Shown here: in pieces, positions 8,355-17,815 of the stretch
Layout: every line of letters starts with the position of its first letter
How positions within the stretch are numbered: position 1 is the first letter of the stretch
Assembly: GCF_937875265.1 (NCBI RefSeq)
Contig: NZ_CALLXM010000326.1
Coordinates: 1 to 57,988, forward strand
DNA length: 57,988 bases
Source of the DNA: an uncultured Acetobacter sp.
GTDB lineage: Bacteria; Pseudomonadota; Alphaproteobacteria; Acetobacterales; Acetobacteraceae
Direction of reading: 5' to 3'
The notes under the pieces: model-generated
Seen by the model: the letters and a program-made list of their open reading frames with translations, nothing else
Database searches by the model: none
What the model was told of the DNA's origin: nothing
Made by a program: the position numbers and the translations under genes

Positions 8355-9455
8355 TCAGACCGTGAAGAGGTCTTTGTGGGTGTGTGGCTGACACCGGAGA
8401 TACTGGTTGGGCGCTTTGACATGCCCTCCCAGATGCGCGGCTGCGTGCCAAGGCCAGCGCGGATTGTAAAGGATCGTACGCGCAATGGCGATCATGTCGG
8501 CATCACCCGTAGCCACGATAGCTTCGGCCTGTTCGAAGCCCGTAATCAGGCCAACGGCTACCACGGGGATGGACGTTTCCTGCTTAACCACGCGGGCTAG
8601 TGGAACCTGGTATCCTGGAGCAACCGGAATGTTCTGATGGGGGCTCAATCCGCCACTGGAAACGTGGATAGCATCGCAGCCGCGCGCTTCGAGAGCATTC
8701 GAGAAGGTGATGGTCTGCTCAATGTCCCAGCCACCTTCCACCCAGTCAGTTCCAGAGACCCGAACAGAGATGGGGCGGTCGGGCAATGCTGTGCGCACGG
8801 CGTCGAACACCTCCAACGGAAAGCGCATCCGGTTCTCGAGCGCTCCTCCATAGGAATCGTCCCTTTGGTTTGAAAGGGGTGAAAGGAATTGGTGCAAAAG
8901 GTAACCGTGCGCAGCATGCAATTGCACGGCATCGATCTCCATTGTTGCGGCTCGACGGGCGGATGCGACGAAGGCATCCCGTATCCTGAGCATGCCATCA
9001 CGGTCTAGTCTCATCGGTGCATGATCTGTTGGCTGAAAACGTAGATCAGAGGGAGCGACCGTTTGCCACCCGTTTGCCATGTCGGGTGCGATTTGTGGCC
9101 TACCTTTCCACGGTACCTCGCACGATGCTTTACGCCCGGCATGGGCAAGCTGAATGGCGATCTTAACGTCTGAAGTTGCCCGGATAACGTCCAGAACACG
9201 GCGCATGGCACCTTCAGTCCGCTCATCCCACAGGCCGACATCGGCATACGTGATGCGCCCATCGGGTGTTACGGCTGTTGCTTCGATCGTTAACAATCCT
9301 GCGCCAGAAAGCGCCATGGAGCCAAGGTGACTCAGATGCCAGTCTGTCATTTGGCCATTTACGGCCGAATACTGGCACATAGGTGCCACGACGATACGGT
9401 TGGACAGAGTTAAGCCCTGAATGTCTATCGGCGTAAAGAGAACAGGTCTGCTCAT
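8355..9455 (-). CDS. NADH:flavin oxidoreductase, Old Yellow Enzyme family (YqjM-like)
   Basis: This is a 366-residue FMN-dependent ene-reductase of the YqjM-like class, which reduces activated C=C bonds of enones and related compounds with NAD(P)H. Visible motifs are APMCQYS with C27 (the redox-tuning cysteine of this class), QLAHAGRKAS (102-111), HAAHGYLLHQFLSPLSN (H180, H183, Y185 for substrate and catalysis) and YGGALENRMRF. Length is normal for the class. It stands alone, convergent with the OCD gene and 126 nt downstream of the efflux operon on the same strand. Its natural substrate cannot be told. Confidence 0.93.
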   Translation of the reverse strand: MSRPVLFTPIDIQGLTLSNRIVVAPMCQYSAVNGQMTDWHLSHLGSMALSGAGLLTIEATAVTPDGRITYADVGLWDERTEGAMRRVLDVIRATSDVKIAIQLAHAGRKASCEVPWKGRPQIAPDMANGWQTVAPSDLRFQPTDHAPMRLDRDGMLRIRDAFVASARRAATMEIDAVQLHAAHGYLLHQFLSPLSNQRDDSYGGALENRMRFPLEVFDAVRTALPDRPISVRVSGTDWVEGGWDIEQTITFSNALEARGCDAIHVSSGGLSPHQNIPVAPGYQVPLARVVKQETSIPVVAVGLITGFEQAEAIVATGDADMIAIARTILYNPRWPWHAAAHLGGHVKAPNQYLRCQPHTHKDLFTV

Positions 9456-9581
9456 GTGAAGTTTCCCAGATTTGTAAGGACGTTTTTATTCTAGGACGTG
9501 TGGTTGGTTAATCCCAATGATAGCGGAGACGATTGGGGCCGCCGCTATAAAGATTGATTTCACTTTATTATATTTTTACCG

Positions 9582-11267
9582 TCAGTTTTTAAAAGGATCT
9601 GACTTTCCGGTTTCTGTGCCAGCAATTGGACGCGAAGGGGCTGCGGTCATCAGGTTCTCATAATATGCCGGGTTAGGGGGGACATCAATGCCGCCAGTCG
9701 GAGTGGGGTGATGCAATCCTTCATATTGAAAGCCCGTGAACGTCATGGTCTGGTCTGGTGAAGGGAGGAGTTGGTCATTCCAGCCACCGCCCAAAGCTCG
9801 CACCATGCCGACTGTGGCCTGAAGTGCACGGGCTTGTACCTGCGCCTGCTCAATACGGGCATCAAGCGTGTTGACCTGTGCGATTAACGCATCCAGATAA
9901 CCGTCAGCGCCGCCTTTATAAAGCGTCATGGTCAATGTCTGTGATTGCATGGCGGCGTCAACGGCCTGTTTCAGGCGACTGTTTTCTGCACGCAGGCGTG
10001 CTGTCATCGACAGGCCGTTTTCAACATCCTTGAAGGCAGACAAAACTGCCATGCGATAATGGTCGCGGGTTTCGCGATAATTTGACCATGTGCGTTGAAG
10101 CTGGGCTCTGCGCAGTCCGCCTTCAAACAGAGGCATGGTGACGGAGGCGCCGTAAGACCACATGCTGTTTGCCAGATTGGCCAGATCAAACCCGTTGGCG
10201 TCAAAGCCACCATTCGCGTTGAAAGATACATGCGGGTAGAATGCTGCCCGCGCAATGCCAATGGCCCGGTTGGCCTGTGCCATTTCGCGCTCGGCTACGG
10301 CAATATCCGGACGCCGTTGCAATAGTTCGGACGGCATGCCCAGCGGAAAAACAGGCTCGGCAGCATCCTGATGAGCGATTTCAGGAATATGAAAAGATGA
10401 GGGCGATGCATTGACTAGAACAGCCAGAGCATGTTCCAGCACTTCCCGCTGTGCCTGTACATCCAGCTGGCGTGCCTGGGTCATATAAAGCTGGTTTTTT
10501 GCACGCGCTACATCAATGCCGGTTGCATCCTGATTATCAAGCCGTGTCTGGGTGACACGGAGCGCCTGCTGGTAATAGCTGATAGATTGCTCATAGATGG
10601 CGTTCTGTGCATCAAGTCCTCGGAGGGCAAAAAAATCGGTTGCCAGTTCGGCCTGAAGACTAAGCCGGGCAGACGCATATTGTGCGGCCTGTGCCTGTGC
10701 ATAATATTTTTGCGCCCGTACACGATTGCGAACAGAAGACCATATGTCAGGTTCCCAACTAGCCATGCCCCCATAAAATTCATCAGTCGCAGTAATCGGT
10801 CCTTTGTAGCGGAATAGCCGATCTGAAGAGCTTTTGTTGTTGCTTGACCCAAATGCCAGAGCAAAGTGCGGCAGCAAGTCAGACCGTGCTTCCATTACAA
10901 TGGATCGTGCCTGAATAAAGCGCTCAGCTGCGGCTTGCAGATCGGCATTGCCTTCCATGGCCTTTGCTTCAAGAGTACTCAGTGTTGGGTCGTTAAACAG
11001 TGTCCACCAATCAGATCGTATGACAGTATCCTGTGGCTGTGCCTCACGGAACAAACCTTCCCCGTGCCATGATGCAGGAACAATGAAGTGGGGAGCCTGA
11101 TAGGCTGGGGCTAAATCACACGCGCTAAGCACAATGAGCGTGGCAAGTGCCGCACCTTTAAAAATATGATTCTGATAAAAGGTTTTTCCGAGAAGAGACT
11201 TGTTTACGGAAGTCACAAGCATATTTTTTCGGGGGGATGTCTGGGGGCGTGTAAGGAGAATGCTCAT
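9582..11267 (-). CDS. RND efflux outer membrane factor lipoprotein (NodT/OprM family)
   Basis: This 561-residue TolC-like channel is the exit duct of a tripartite efflux pump. The N-terminus has a hydrophobic segment ending in a lipobox (LSAC, Cys50), so the mature protein is likely lipid-anchored at Cys50. The body has the duplicated outer-membrane-efflux repeats with long helices (for example QAAAERFIQARS and RRPDIAVAEREMAQANRAIGIARAAFYP). The start at 11267 overlaps the adaptor stop by 4 nt (ATGA), which favours it although the leader before the lipobox is long; the ATG at residue 16 is an alternative. It is the third gene of the pump operon, in the order pump, adaptor, channel. Confidence 0.93.
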   Translation of the reverse strand: MSILLTRPQTSPRKNMLVTSVNKSLLGKTFYQNHIFKGAALATLIVLSACDLAPAYQAPHFIVPASWHGEGLFREAQPQDTVIRSDWWTLFNDPTLSTLEAKAMEGNADLQAAAERFIQARSIVMEARSDLLPHFALAFGSSNNKSSSDRLFRYKGPITATDEFYGGMASWEPDIWSSVRNRVRAQKYYAQAQAAQYASARLSLQAELATDFFALRGLDAQNAIYEQSISYYQQALRVTQTRLDNQDATGIDVARAKNQLYMTQARQLDVQAQREVLEHALAVLVNASPSSFHIPEIAHQDAAEPVFPLGMPSELLQRRPDIAVAEREMAQANRAIGIARAAFYPHVSFNANGGFDANGFDLANLANSMWSYGASVTMPLFEGGLRRAQLQRTWSNYRETRDHYRMAVLSAFKDVENGLSMTARLRAENSRLKQAVDAAMQSQTLTMTLYKGGADGYLDALIAQVNTLDARIEQAQVQARALQATVGMVRALGGGWNDQLLPSPDQTMTFTGFQYEGLHHPTPTGGIDVPPNPAYYENLMTAAPSRPIAGTETGKSDPFKN

Positions 11268-12460
11268 TCGTCATCCTCCTCATCATTATTGCTGGCCGAA
11301 GTCAGGTATCCTTTTTCTGGCACACTCAGGCGTACGGTCTGCCCTTCGAGGAGGTCTGCCGGAGGGTTATTAATAATCTGGTCGGTCGGGGTTAGCCCCG
11401 CATCCACTTCCGTATATGCATCTGACATGCGGCCTACGGTTATGTTTTTGTAGTGTGCCTTGTTTTGGGTATCGACAGTTACGACCTGCATACCTTTTTC
11501 CTGAAATACCAATGCGCCAGTTGGAATTGTATAAACCCCACCTTCTGCCGGCGCAGAAAGGGAAACGGTGGCAAATGTTCCTGGCCACAATTTCTGGTCC
11601 GCATTATCAATCGTAAATTCTGTAATGGCCGTGCGCGTATTGGGGTCATAGCCCTTAGCAATGGTCAGAAAATTAGCTGTAAAAACCTGATTGGGATATT
11701 GCGGAACCGTTACGCGGGCTTTCAGTCCTGGTTTCAGAACATAGGACAACACCTCGGGCACGGAGACAAATAGACGCATCTCATGGGTGTCTGCTACGGT
11801 AAACAGTTCACCAGCAGTTCCATTGGCGTTCAGATTGCCACCGCCTGCGCCAACATAATCTCCTACACTGATATTTCGGGCCGTTACAACGCCGTCAAAT
11901 GGAGCAACAATGGTTTTGAAGCGTTCCAGAGCATCATAATGGTCCACATTGTGCTGTGCTGCCTCCAAAGCTGCACGGGCAGACTGTTCATTCGCGTTTT
12001 GAACAGACACGGACTGCCCTGATACAGCCTGTGATTTTCCCATCGAACGCCAGCGATCAGCCGTAATAGTGGCAAGTCCGTATTTGGCCTGTGTCACCTG
12101 AAGGTCAGCCTTGGTCTGTGCATATTGCGCATCCAGCCCCGGGGCGTTGATTTCTGCAAGGGTATCCCCCTTTTTTACAAGAGCACCATAATCCTTGTTC
12201 CACATTTTCACATAACCGGAGACCTGCGCATAAATGGGCGCTTCATACCAGGCGTTGATATTTCCAGGCAGGGTCATGGCAAGTGTAGACGGCGCTGGCT
12301 TGGGCTGTACGACTGCAACGTCGGGGATACTGGCGTGGATTGCGTCAGCCTGTAGCGTCACCTGATTACGGAGATGCTGTAATTCCAGATACACCACATA
12401 TCCCACAAGCACACACAGCAGGGAGCCGACAAACAGACGGTTTTTTGTAATTGTGGACAT
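11264..12460 (-). CDS. RND efflux periplasmic adaptor (membrane fusion protein)
   Basis: The 398-residue adaptor links the inner membrane pump to the outer membrane channel. It has one N-terminal membrane anchor (about residues 8-28), a lipoyl/barrel-sandwich half-motif (ISA-type start APIYAQVSGYVKMWNKDYGALVKKGD), a coiled hairpin (about 105-175), the second half (TIVAPFDGVVTARNISVGDYV) and a beta-barrel plus membrane-proximal domain. The C-terminus is acidic (NNDEEDDE). It overlaps the pump gene by 1 nt and the channel gene by 4 nt. Confidence 0.93.
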   Translation of the reverse strand: MSTITKNRLFVGSLLCVLVGYVVYLELQHLRNQVTLQADAIHASIPDVAVVQPKPAPSTLAMTLPGNINAWYEAPIYAQVSGYVKMWNKDYGALVKKGDTLAEINAPGLDAQYAQTKADLQVTQAKYGLATITADRWRSMGKSQAVSGQSVSVQNANEQSARAALEAAQHNVDHYDALERFKTIVAPFDGVVTARNISVGDYVGAGGGNLNANGTAGELFTVADTHEMRLFVSVPEVLSYVLKPGLKARVTVPQYPNQVFTANFLTIAKGYDPNTRTAITEFTIDNADQKLWPGTFATVSLSAPAEGGVYTIPTGALVFQEKGMQVVTVDTQNKAHYKNITVGRMSDAYTEVDAGLTPTDQIINNPPADLLEGQTVRLSVPEKGYLTSASNNDEEDDE

Positions 12461-15400
12461 CAGACGGCCTCCTGCCCATTGTCATGGTCCGTTTCAGACG
12501 GACTGCGGTTTTTTGTATGAGAGGTATTGTGAAAAATTGTGTATACACACGGTACAAACAGCAGTGTTGAAATGGTCGCCACAATAAGGCCGCCGATAAC
12601 TGCCTTACCTAATGGTGCATTTTGCGAATTACTGGTCGCCATGGGCACCATGCCAATCACCATGGCAGAGGCTGTCATGATAACTGGTCGAATACGTCCA
12701 AACCCGGCTTCTACTGCTGCAACAAGAGCATTGCCGTGCAGGGTGAAACGTTCCTTCGCAAAAGAGACGACCAAAATAGAATTTGCCGTAGCCGTTCCCA
12801 TGCACATGATGGCGCCCGTCAACGCCGGAACGGAAAGACGTGTGTGGGTTAGGAATAGGCTCCAGGCAATTCCGGCAAGTGCTCCTGGCAGCGCGGAAAT
12901 AATAATGAAAGGATCAACCCATGACTGGAAGTTTATAACAATCAGCATGTAGATCAGCATAATAGAGATAATCAGACCGGAAATGAGCTCTACATACGCC
13001 CCATGCATAGTGACTGCCTGCCCACGAATATCGACTGCAGCAGTTTGTGGGAGGTCTTTTTGCGTGTTGGCAACGACTTGTTTGACTTTTGCCAGCACAG
13101 ATCCCAAATCAGTACCTTCAGTTGAAACATACACATCAATTTCCGGCATGGAATTGTAGTGGGATACCTGTCCTGGTGTCCCTGTCGGCGTCACGGTGCT
13201 GATGCTGCCCAGAAGCTGCATATCTGTGCCTTTAGGGTCATTATCGCCTTTATCAACAGGGATGGTCAGCAAATCATTATAATGAGTCAGCTGATCTTGT
13301 GACACGTAGACGTTCAGTGGAAACGTGATGCCTGTTTTTGGGTCAAGCCAATATTGCGGGTCCACCGTCTGACTTCCAGAAAGAGTCATAAGCTCGTTAT
13401 TGGCAATATCCGCTTCCGTCATGCCTGTAGCCTGACCGAATGTACGATTGCCTTGCACAAACAGGGTCGGTGTTTTCATGGTTTGCTGGATCACCACATC
13501 TGCCGTGCCGGGAATGGCGCGCAGCTTGTTCACCAAGAGGCGGGCATACTGGTAATTGTCACGAATATCCGGACCGGACACCTGAATATCAATGGGTGCT
13601 GGTGACCCAAAGTTGAGTATTTTTTCTGTCAGATCAGCTGGCTGAAAGGTAAAGACGCTTCCGGGGAATTTGGCAGACAGATCGTGACGTAGCAGTTTAC
13701 GATAAGTCCAAACTGGAGATTCCTCATCCGTGAGCGAAATTGTCAGGTCACAATCCTGCGTGCCTATAGAGGGGGTTGGGATGAAAGCCTGATTATGTGG
13801 CCCTTCGGGCAAACCACAATTATTGATGATACCGGAGACTTTTCCAGGAAGAAGCTGCTGGATTCTATCATCAACCAGAGAGACGATGCGTCCTGTTGTT
13901 TCAATACGCATTCCCAACGGCGTACGCATGTGCATCTGCATTGTGCCCGATTTCACTTCCGGGAAAAAATCCTGGCCGGATATCAGGAACAATCCTAGTG
14001 AAAGGACAGATAGCCCCAGAAAACCCATGGCAAAAAGACCGCGTCGCGCAATGATACGTTCTAGCAGTCGACCATAACTGGCCCGAAAATTATGAAATGC
14101 GTGTTCAAACCGGTTCTGGAAACGCCCGAGAAAACCTTTGGGCAGAGCAAGGTGCTCATCACTGTGCAGTCCCGGATGAACCTGCCCGGCCAGAAGATAT
14201 TTGGCCATTGTCGGCACTAATGTGCGTGACAGAATGAAAGATGCCAGCATGGCATAGACAATGGCTTCTGCCATGGGCATGAACAGCCAGCCTGCAACGC
14301 CGCTTAACCGAAAAAGCGGTGTCCACACTATGCAGATACACAATGTTGATACCAGAGTAGGCACCACAATCTGGTTGGCGGCGTCAATAATTGCTGGTTC
14401 CAGCTCCTTACCTTCTTCAAGGTGGGTATCAATATTTTCAATCATGACGGTGGCGTCATCCACCAGAATGCCGACAGCCAGAGCCAAGCCGCCAAGTGTC
14501 ATGACATTGATGGTCTGTCCTGATAGCAGAAGACAGATAATAGCCGTGAGAATGGCCAGAGGAATGGATGTGGCGATAATAAGGGTGGAGCGCCATGAAC
14601 CCAGAAATAGCAGAACGACCAGCCCGGTCAGAATGGCGGCGGTCACCATTTCACGTACGACGTCCTTAATGGCATTTTTTACAAAAACTGATGCATCACT
14701 CAGGAGAGAAATATGTACGTCAGGCGGAACAAGTTTCTGGAGGCGGGGGAGAAGCTCCTTGGTACGTGCCACCACATCCAGTGTTGAGGCGTTACCACTT
14801 TTCATCACGACAACTTCCACTCCCTGGCGGCCCTGAACCAGCACAAGGTTAGTCTGTGGGTGGCCGCCACGGTACACCTGCGCTACGTCGTGCACGTAGA
14901 TAACGGCATTCCCAACACGTTTGACCGGAATGTCGCCCAGTTCCTTCATGGAGCGAGGGGTGGCGTTAGTCTGAACCATCCAGTCTGTTGTTGCTATTTT
15001 CTGATCGCCAGCCGGAAGCACAATGTTCTGTTTGCGTAGGGCATTCTGCACATCCATTGCCGAGAGATGGTGTGCCTGTAATTGCTTCTGGTTCAAGGCA
15101 ACCATGATAAAGCTGTCCATGCCACCATAAGGATGAGGCAGAACCGCGCCCGGAACTGTTACCAGAATGGGTCGAATACGCGTCATAGCGATTTTATACA
15201 GATCAGAGGGCGTCTGTTTTTCAGACGTGATCTGAAGGGCCAGAACCGGAACGGATGATGCTTCCAGCCGCATGACCATGGGAGCAGGGATGTTGTCGGG
15301 TAACTGTTTGATAACAGTTTGAGAAATTGCTGTGACTTCAGCCTCAGCTTCCCCAATATCCGTGCCAGGTTGAAAATAGATGTTAACAATGCTCCTGCCG

Positions 15401-15663
15401 TAATAGGAGCTGCTTTCCATATGTTCGATACCCTCAACCGTGGAAGTTACGGCCAGTTCGTAATTATAGGTAATGCGGCCAGCAAATTCCTCAGGCAGCA
15501 TGCCGCCGTATGTCCATACCACAGAAACAACGGGAATTCGGATATTTGGAAACACATCGGTCGGGGCATTGAAAAGGGACAGCACACCAAAAGCGATAAT
15601 AAGAAGCGACAGGACAATAAATGTGTAAGGTCGCTTCAGTGCCGTCACAACGATGGCATTCAT
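12460..15663 (-). CDS. RND efflux pump, AcrB/MdtB-type inner membrane transporter
   Basis: This 1067-residue proton-driven efflux transporter of the hydrophobe/amphiphile RND family has about 12 membrane segments and two large periplasmic loops. The first segment is followed by PTDVFPNI, a hallmark of the family. The proton-relay pair is seen in membrane segment 4 (ILVDDATVMIENI, around residue 405). Substrate range cannot be read from the sequence. It is the first gene of the three-gene operon (pump, adaptor, channel); the 244-nt AT-rich upstream region (15664-15907) should hold its promoter. No regulator of the TetR or MarR type is adjacent. Confidence 0.94.
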   Translation of the reverse strand: MNAIVVTALKRPYTFIVLSLLIIAFGVLSLFNAPTDVFPNIRIPVVSVVWTYGGMLPEEFAGRITYNYELAVTSTVEGIEHMESSSYYGRSIVNIYFQPGTDIGEAEAEVTAISQTVIKQLPDNIPAPMVMRLEASSVPVLALQITSEKQTPSDLYKIAMTRIRPILVTVPGAVLPHPYGGMDSFIMVALNQKQLQAHHLSAMDVQNALRKQNIVLPAGDQKIATTDWMVQTNATPRSMKELGDIPVKRVGNAVIYVHDVAQVYRGGHPQTNLVLVQGRQGVEVVVMKSGNASTLDVVARTKELLPRLQKLVPPDVHISLLSDASVFVKNAIKDVVREMVTAAILTGLVVLLFLGSWRSTLIIATSIPLAILTAIICLLLSGQTINVMTLGGLALAVGILVDDATVMIENIDTHLEEGKELEPAIIDAANQIVVPTLVSTLCICIVWTPLFRLSGVAGWLFMPMAEAIVYAMLASFILSRTLVPTMAKYLLAGQVHPGLHSDEHLALPKGFLGRFQNRFEHAFHNFRASYGRLLERIIARRGLFAMGFLGLSVLSLGLFLISGQDFFPEVKSGTMQMHMRTPLGMRIETTGRIVSLVDDRIQQLLPGKVSGIINNCGLPEGPHNQAFIPTPSIGTQDCDLTISLTDEESPVWTYRKLLRHDLSAKFPGSVFTFQPADLTEKILNFGSPAPIDIQVSGPDIRDNYQYARLLVNKLRAIPGTADVVIQQTMKTPTLFVQGNRTFGQATGMTEADIANNELMTLSGSQTVDPQYWLDPKTGITFPLNVYVSQDQLTHYNDLLTIPVDKGDNDPKGTDMQLLGSISTVTPTGTPGQVSHYNSMPEIDVYVSTEGTDLGSVLAKVKQVVANTQKDLPQTAAVDIRGQAVTMHGAYVELISGLIISIMLIYMLIVINFQSWVDPFIIISALPGALAGIAWSLFLTHTRLSVPALTGAIMCMGTATANSILVVSFAKERFTLHGNALVAAVEAGFGRIRPVIMTASAMVIGMVPMATSNSQNAPLGKAVIGGLIVATISTLLFVPCVYTIFHNTSHTKNRSPSETDHDNGQEAV

Positions 15664-15839
15664 GCGTTTCCTTCCTTGCTCGAGTCAGTGGAATTCAGTG
15701 CACGATAGAATTGGAGTTATTTATAAATCTTTTAAAAAAAATATTATTGAGATATATAATTTTTTAATAAATTAAAGTTCAATGATCATTTTAAAATTTC
15801 ATCTATGAAATCAAAAGATAGCGTCATGCGTAATATATT

Positions 15840-15853
15840 ATCTAATCATTGAA
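15840..15853 (+). promoter_or_regulatory. Sequence element shared with the cupin promoter
   Basis: The 14-mer ATCTAATCATTGAA recurs with one change (ATCTAATCATGGAA) at 18747-18760 upstream of the cupin gene; both copies face a gene of the same redox island. It is a candidate binding site for the island's LysR regulator (17816-18709). Between this copy and the chimeric pseudogene lies an 8-bp inverted repeat, ACTCTCCA (15870-15877) / TGGAGAGT (15892-15899), which could be a second operator or a 5' hairpin. Confidence 0.35.
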
Positions 15854-15907
15854 GCCGGGCGGATCATAAACTCTCCAAAAAACGACTTACATGGAGAGTG
15901 GGCTGCT

Positions 15908-16335
15908 ATGACGCAGATATATTCGGGAAAAGTCGTATTTGTTACGGGGGCCGGAGCAGGAATAGGGCTGGCCGTGGCAAAACGTTCGCTTACGCAGGAG
16001 CATCTGTGATGCTGGCGGATGTTAATCCTGATGCCGTTCGGGCAGAGGCTGCAAGTCTGACTTCTGAAGGATTGATTGCCCACGCCGTCACTGTGATGTC
16101 TGGGAACGTCCCGGCCTTACTCCACGGGAACGCTGCATCGCCATGGTCAGCAGTCTGATATCGCTCTACCGTACCAAACGAACTGGAGTTTCGTATTCTT
16201 AAAGCGCTCACTACCGGTATCAGTGAAGCAGAAATCATCGAAATTATTATGCGTCTTGCCTTCTATTCAGGGTGGCCGACAGCTTCGACGGCGCTGACTA
16301 TTGCGCGTGGTGTTTTTGACCAACAGAAAGACTAA
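15908..16335 (+). pseudogene. Frameshifted chimera of SDR N-terminus and carboxymuconolactone decarboxylase C-terminus
   Basis: From ATG 15908 the frame encodes the start of a short-chain dehydrogenase (GKVVFVTGAGAGIG, the NAD(P) loop) but stops at 16007-16009. A one-base loss near 15984 (CGTTCGC where CGTTTCGC would keep frame) moves the SDR sequence to another frame (FAYAGASVMLADVNPDAVRAE). Around 16090 the similarity switches to the end of a carboxymuconolactone-decarboxylase-family protein (DVWERPGLTPRERC from 16095). One extra A near 16175 then shifts frame again before ELEFRILKALTTG and LAFYSGWPTASTALT, stopping at TAA 16333-16335. The SDR would normally continue CDV at the junction and the decarboxylase part begins CDV or similar, so a deletion through a short match (TGTGATGT) is a likely origin. 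The product is non-functional. Confidence 0.75.
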
Positions 16336-16339
16336 GGTT

Positions 16340-17080
16340 ATGGAACAGAATATTCAGGGTAAGGTTGTGGTTGTTACAGGTGCCAGCAGTGGTCTTGGTG
16401 AGGCAGCTGTGCGTCGCCTGGCTGCGGAAGGAGCTAAAATCGTTATCGGAGCACGCCGTCTGGATAAACTGGAGGCTCTGGCCAGTGCGTTGTCTCTTGG
16501 AAGAGAGGTGGCGGTCAAAACGGATGTCACCCAGTTTGATCAGCTTCAGGCGCTGGTAGATCATGCGGTGAAGCTACACGGTCGGATTGATGTGATGATC
16601 AACAATGCTGGTGTGATGCCGCAGGCTCCACTGGAAAAAATCCAGGTTGAAGACTGGAACAGGACCATCGACGTCAACCTCAAGGGCACACTCTACGGAA
16701 TTGCGGCGGCTTTACCATACATGAAGGCGCAGAAGAGTGGTCAGATTATCAATGTCTCATCAGTTGCTGGTCATAAAGTCGGGCCGGGAAGCGCTGTTTA
16801 CTCTGCAACCAAGACAGCCGTTCGGGTCATTTCCGAAGGGCTGCGTCAGGAGGTCAAACCCTACAACATTCGCACGACGGTTATTTCTCCCGGCGCGGTC
16901 CAGACAGAACTGCCAGAGAGTGTAACCGATGTTGATACAGCAAAAGCTATCAGGAATTTCTATGTAAAATATGCAATCTCAGCAGACTCTTTTGCTCGGG
17001 CTGTGGTCTTTGCTATGAGTCAGCCTGAAGATGTCGATATTAACGAAATCCTGTTCCGTCCGACACGGCAAGAATACTAA
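16340..17080 (+). CDS. Short-chain dehydrogenase/reductase (SDR)
   Basis: This intact 246-residue classical SDR, an NAD(P)-dependent oxidoreductase, shows the cofactor loop TGASSGLG (about 11-18 from this start), NNAGVMP, the catalytic serine in INVSSVAG and YSATK (Tyr and Lys of the active site), and a PGAVQTELPE segment. The ATG at 16340 has an AAGG site just before it; the upstream TTG at 16301 lies inside the decarboxylase remnant and is not needed. It is followed by the RibD/DHFR-like gene with only 4 nt between, so they form an operon. Its substrate is unknown; the setting (LysR, cupin, decarboxylase remnant) fits a small redox-stress or xenobiotic island common in proteobacteria. Confidence 0.92.
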   Translation: MEQNIQGKVVVVTGASSGLGEAAVRRLAAEGAKIVIGARRLDKLEALASALSLGREVAVKTDVTQFDQLQALVDHAVKLHGRIDVMINNAGVMPQAPLEKIQVEDWNRTIDVNLKGTLYGIAAALPYMKAQKSGQIINVSSVAGHKVGPGSAVYSATKTAVRVISEGLRQEVKPYNIRTTVISPGAVQTELPESVTDVDTAKAIRNFYVKYAISADSFARAVVFAMSQPEDVDINEILFRPTRQEY

Positions 17081-17084
17081 TAGT

Positions 17085-17804
17085 ATGCATCCTTATATTA
17101 TATGTCACATGATCAGTTCAATTGATGGGCGTATTGTGACCGACCGCTGGACCGTTCCCGTCGATGGTTTGGATCGTGATACGCTGATTAACCAGTATTT
17201 CGACATTGAGAAGCTATATGATGCAGATGGCTGGATTATAGGGCGTTCAACAGCCTCAGAGCATTTCGTGAAGGCTGCAGAACCTTGGATGGGCTCCACC
17301 AACAGGTTCCCGCGAGAACCTTATGTGGCTCACCCCCTCACAGCACGCTTGGCAATATTGATGGATCCACAAGGAAAATTGCAATATGAGCGCTCGGATA
17401 TCGAAGGGGACGCGATAGTTACTGTTCTTGCAGAAAATGTTGCTGATGATTATCTGCAAATGCTGCGTGATAATGGTGTGTCTTATTGCTTTGCCGGACC
17501 GGGTGGTCATGACATCCAAAAAGCTGTTGCGATTTTAGGGAGTGCATTTGGACGTCGTAAACTTCTGCTTGAAGGGGGAGGCTTGATCAATGGTGCCTTC
17601 CTGCAAGCCGGCGTTATTAACGAGATTAGTTTAATGGTTTATCCTGGGATTGATGGCGTATCAGGGATTGCCAGTATGTTTGATTGGGTTTGTGAAAAAA
17701 ATGATGAACCTGCATGTGGGCAGGCTTTAAGTCTCCTGCATGTTGAAAAGCGTGATAACGGTGTTTTATGGATAAAATACAAAGTGGAAAAAATCTCTTC
17801 GTAA
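17085..17804 (+). CDS. RibD C-terminal / dihydrofolate-reductase-like protein
   Basis: The 239-residue protein looks like the RibD C-terminal reductase domain family (NADPH-dependent, DHFR fold). Supporting marks are the first strand IICHMISSIDGRI, the segment DGWIIGRSTA, and LLLEGGGLINGAFLQAGVINEISLMVYP near the end, which is typical of this family. It lacks the deaminase half of true RibD, so a role in riboflavin synthesis is unlikely. The ATG at 17085 follows the SDR stop by 4 nt; the in-frame start at 17031 would overlap the SDR gene and adds unrelated residues. It converges with the LysR gene, only 11 nt apart. Confidence 0.85.
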   Translation: MHPYIICHMISSIDGRIVTDRWTVPVDGLDRDTLINQYFDIEKLYDADGWIIGRSTASEHFVKAAEPWMGSTNRFPREPYVAHPLTARLAILMDPQGKLQYERSDIEGDAIVTVLAENVADDYLQMLRDNGVSYCFAGPGGHDIQKAVAILGSAFGRRKLLLEGGGLINGAFLQAGVINEISLMVYPGIDGVSGIASMFDWVCEKNDEPACGQALSLLHVEKRDNGVLWIKYKVEKISS

Positions 17805-17815
17805 AATAATAGTTT

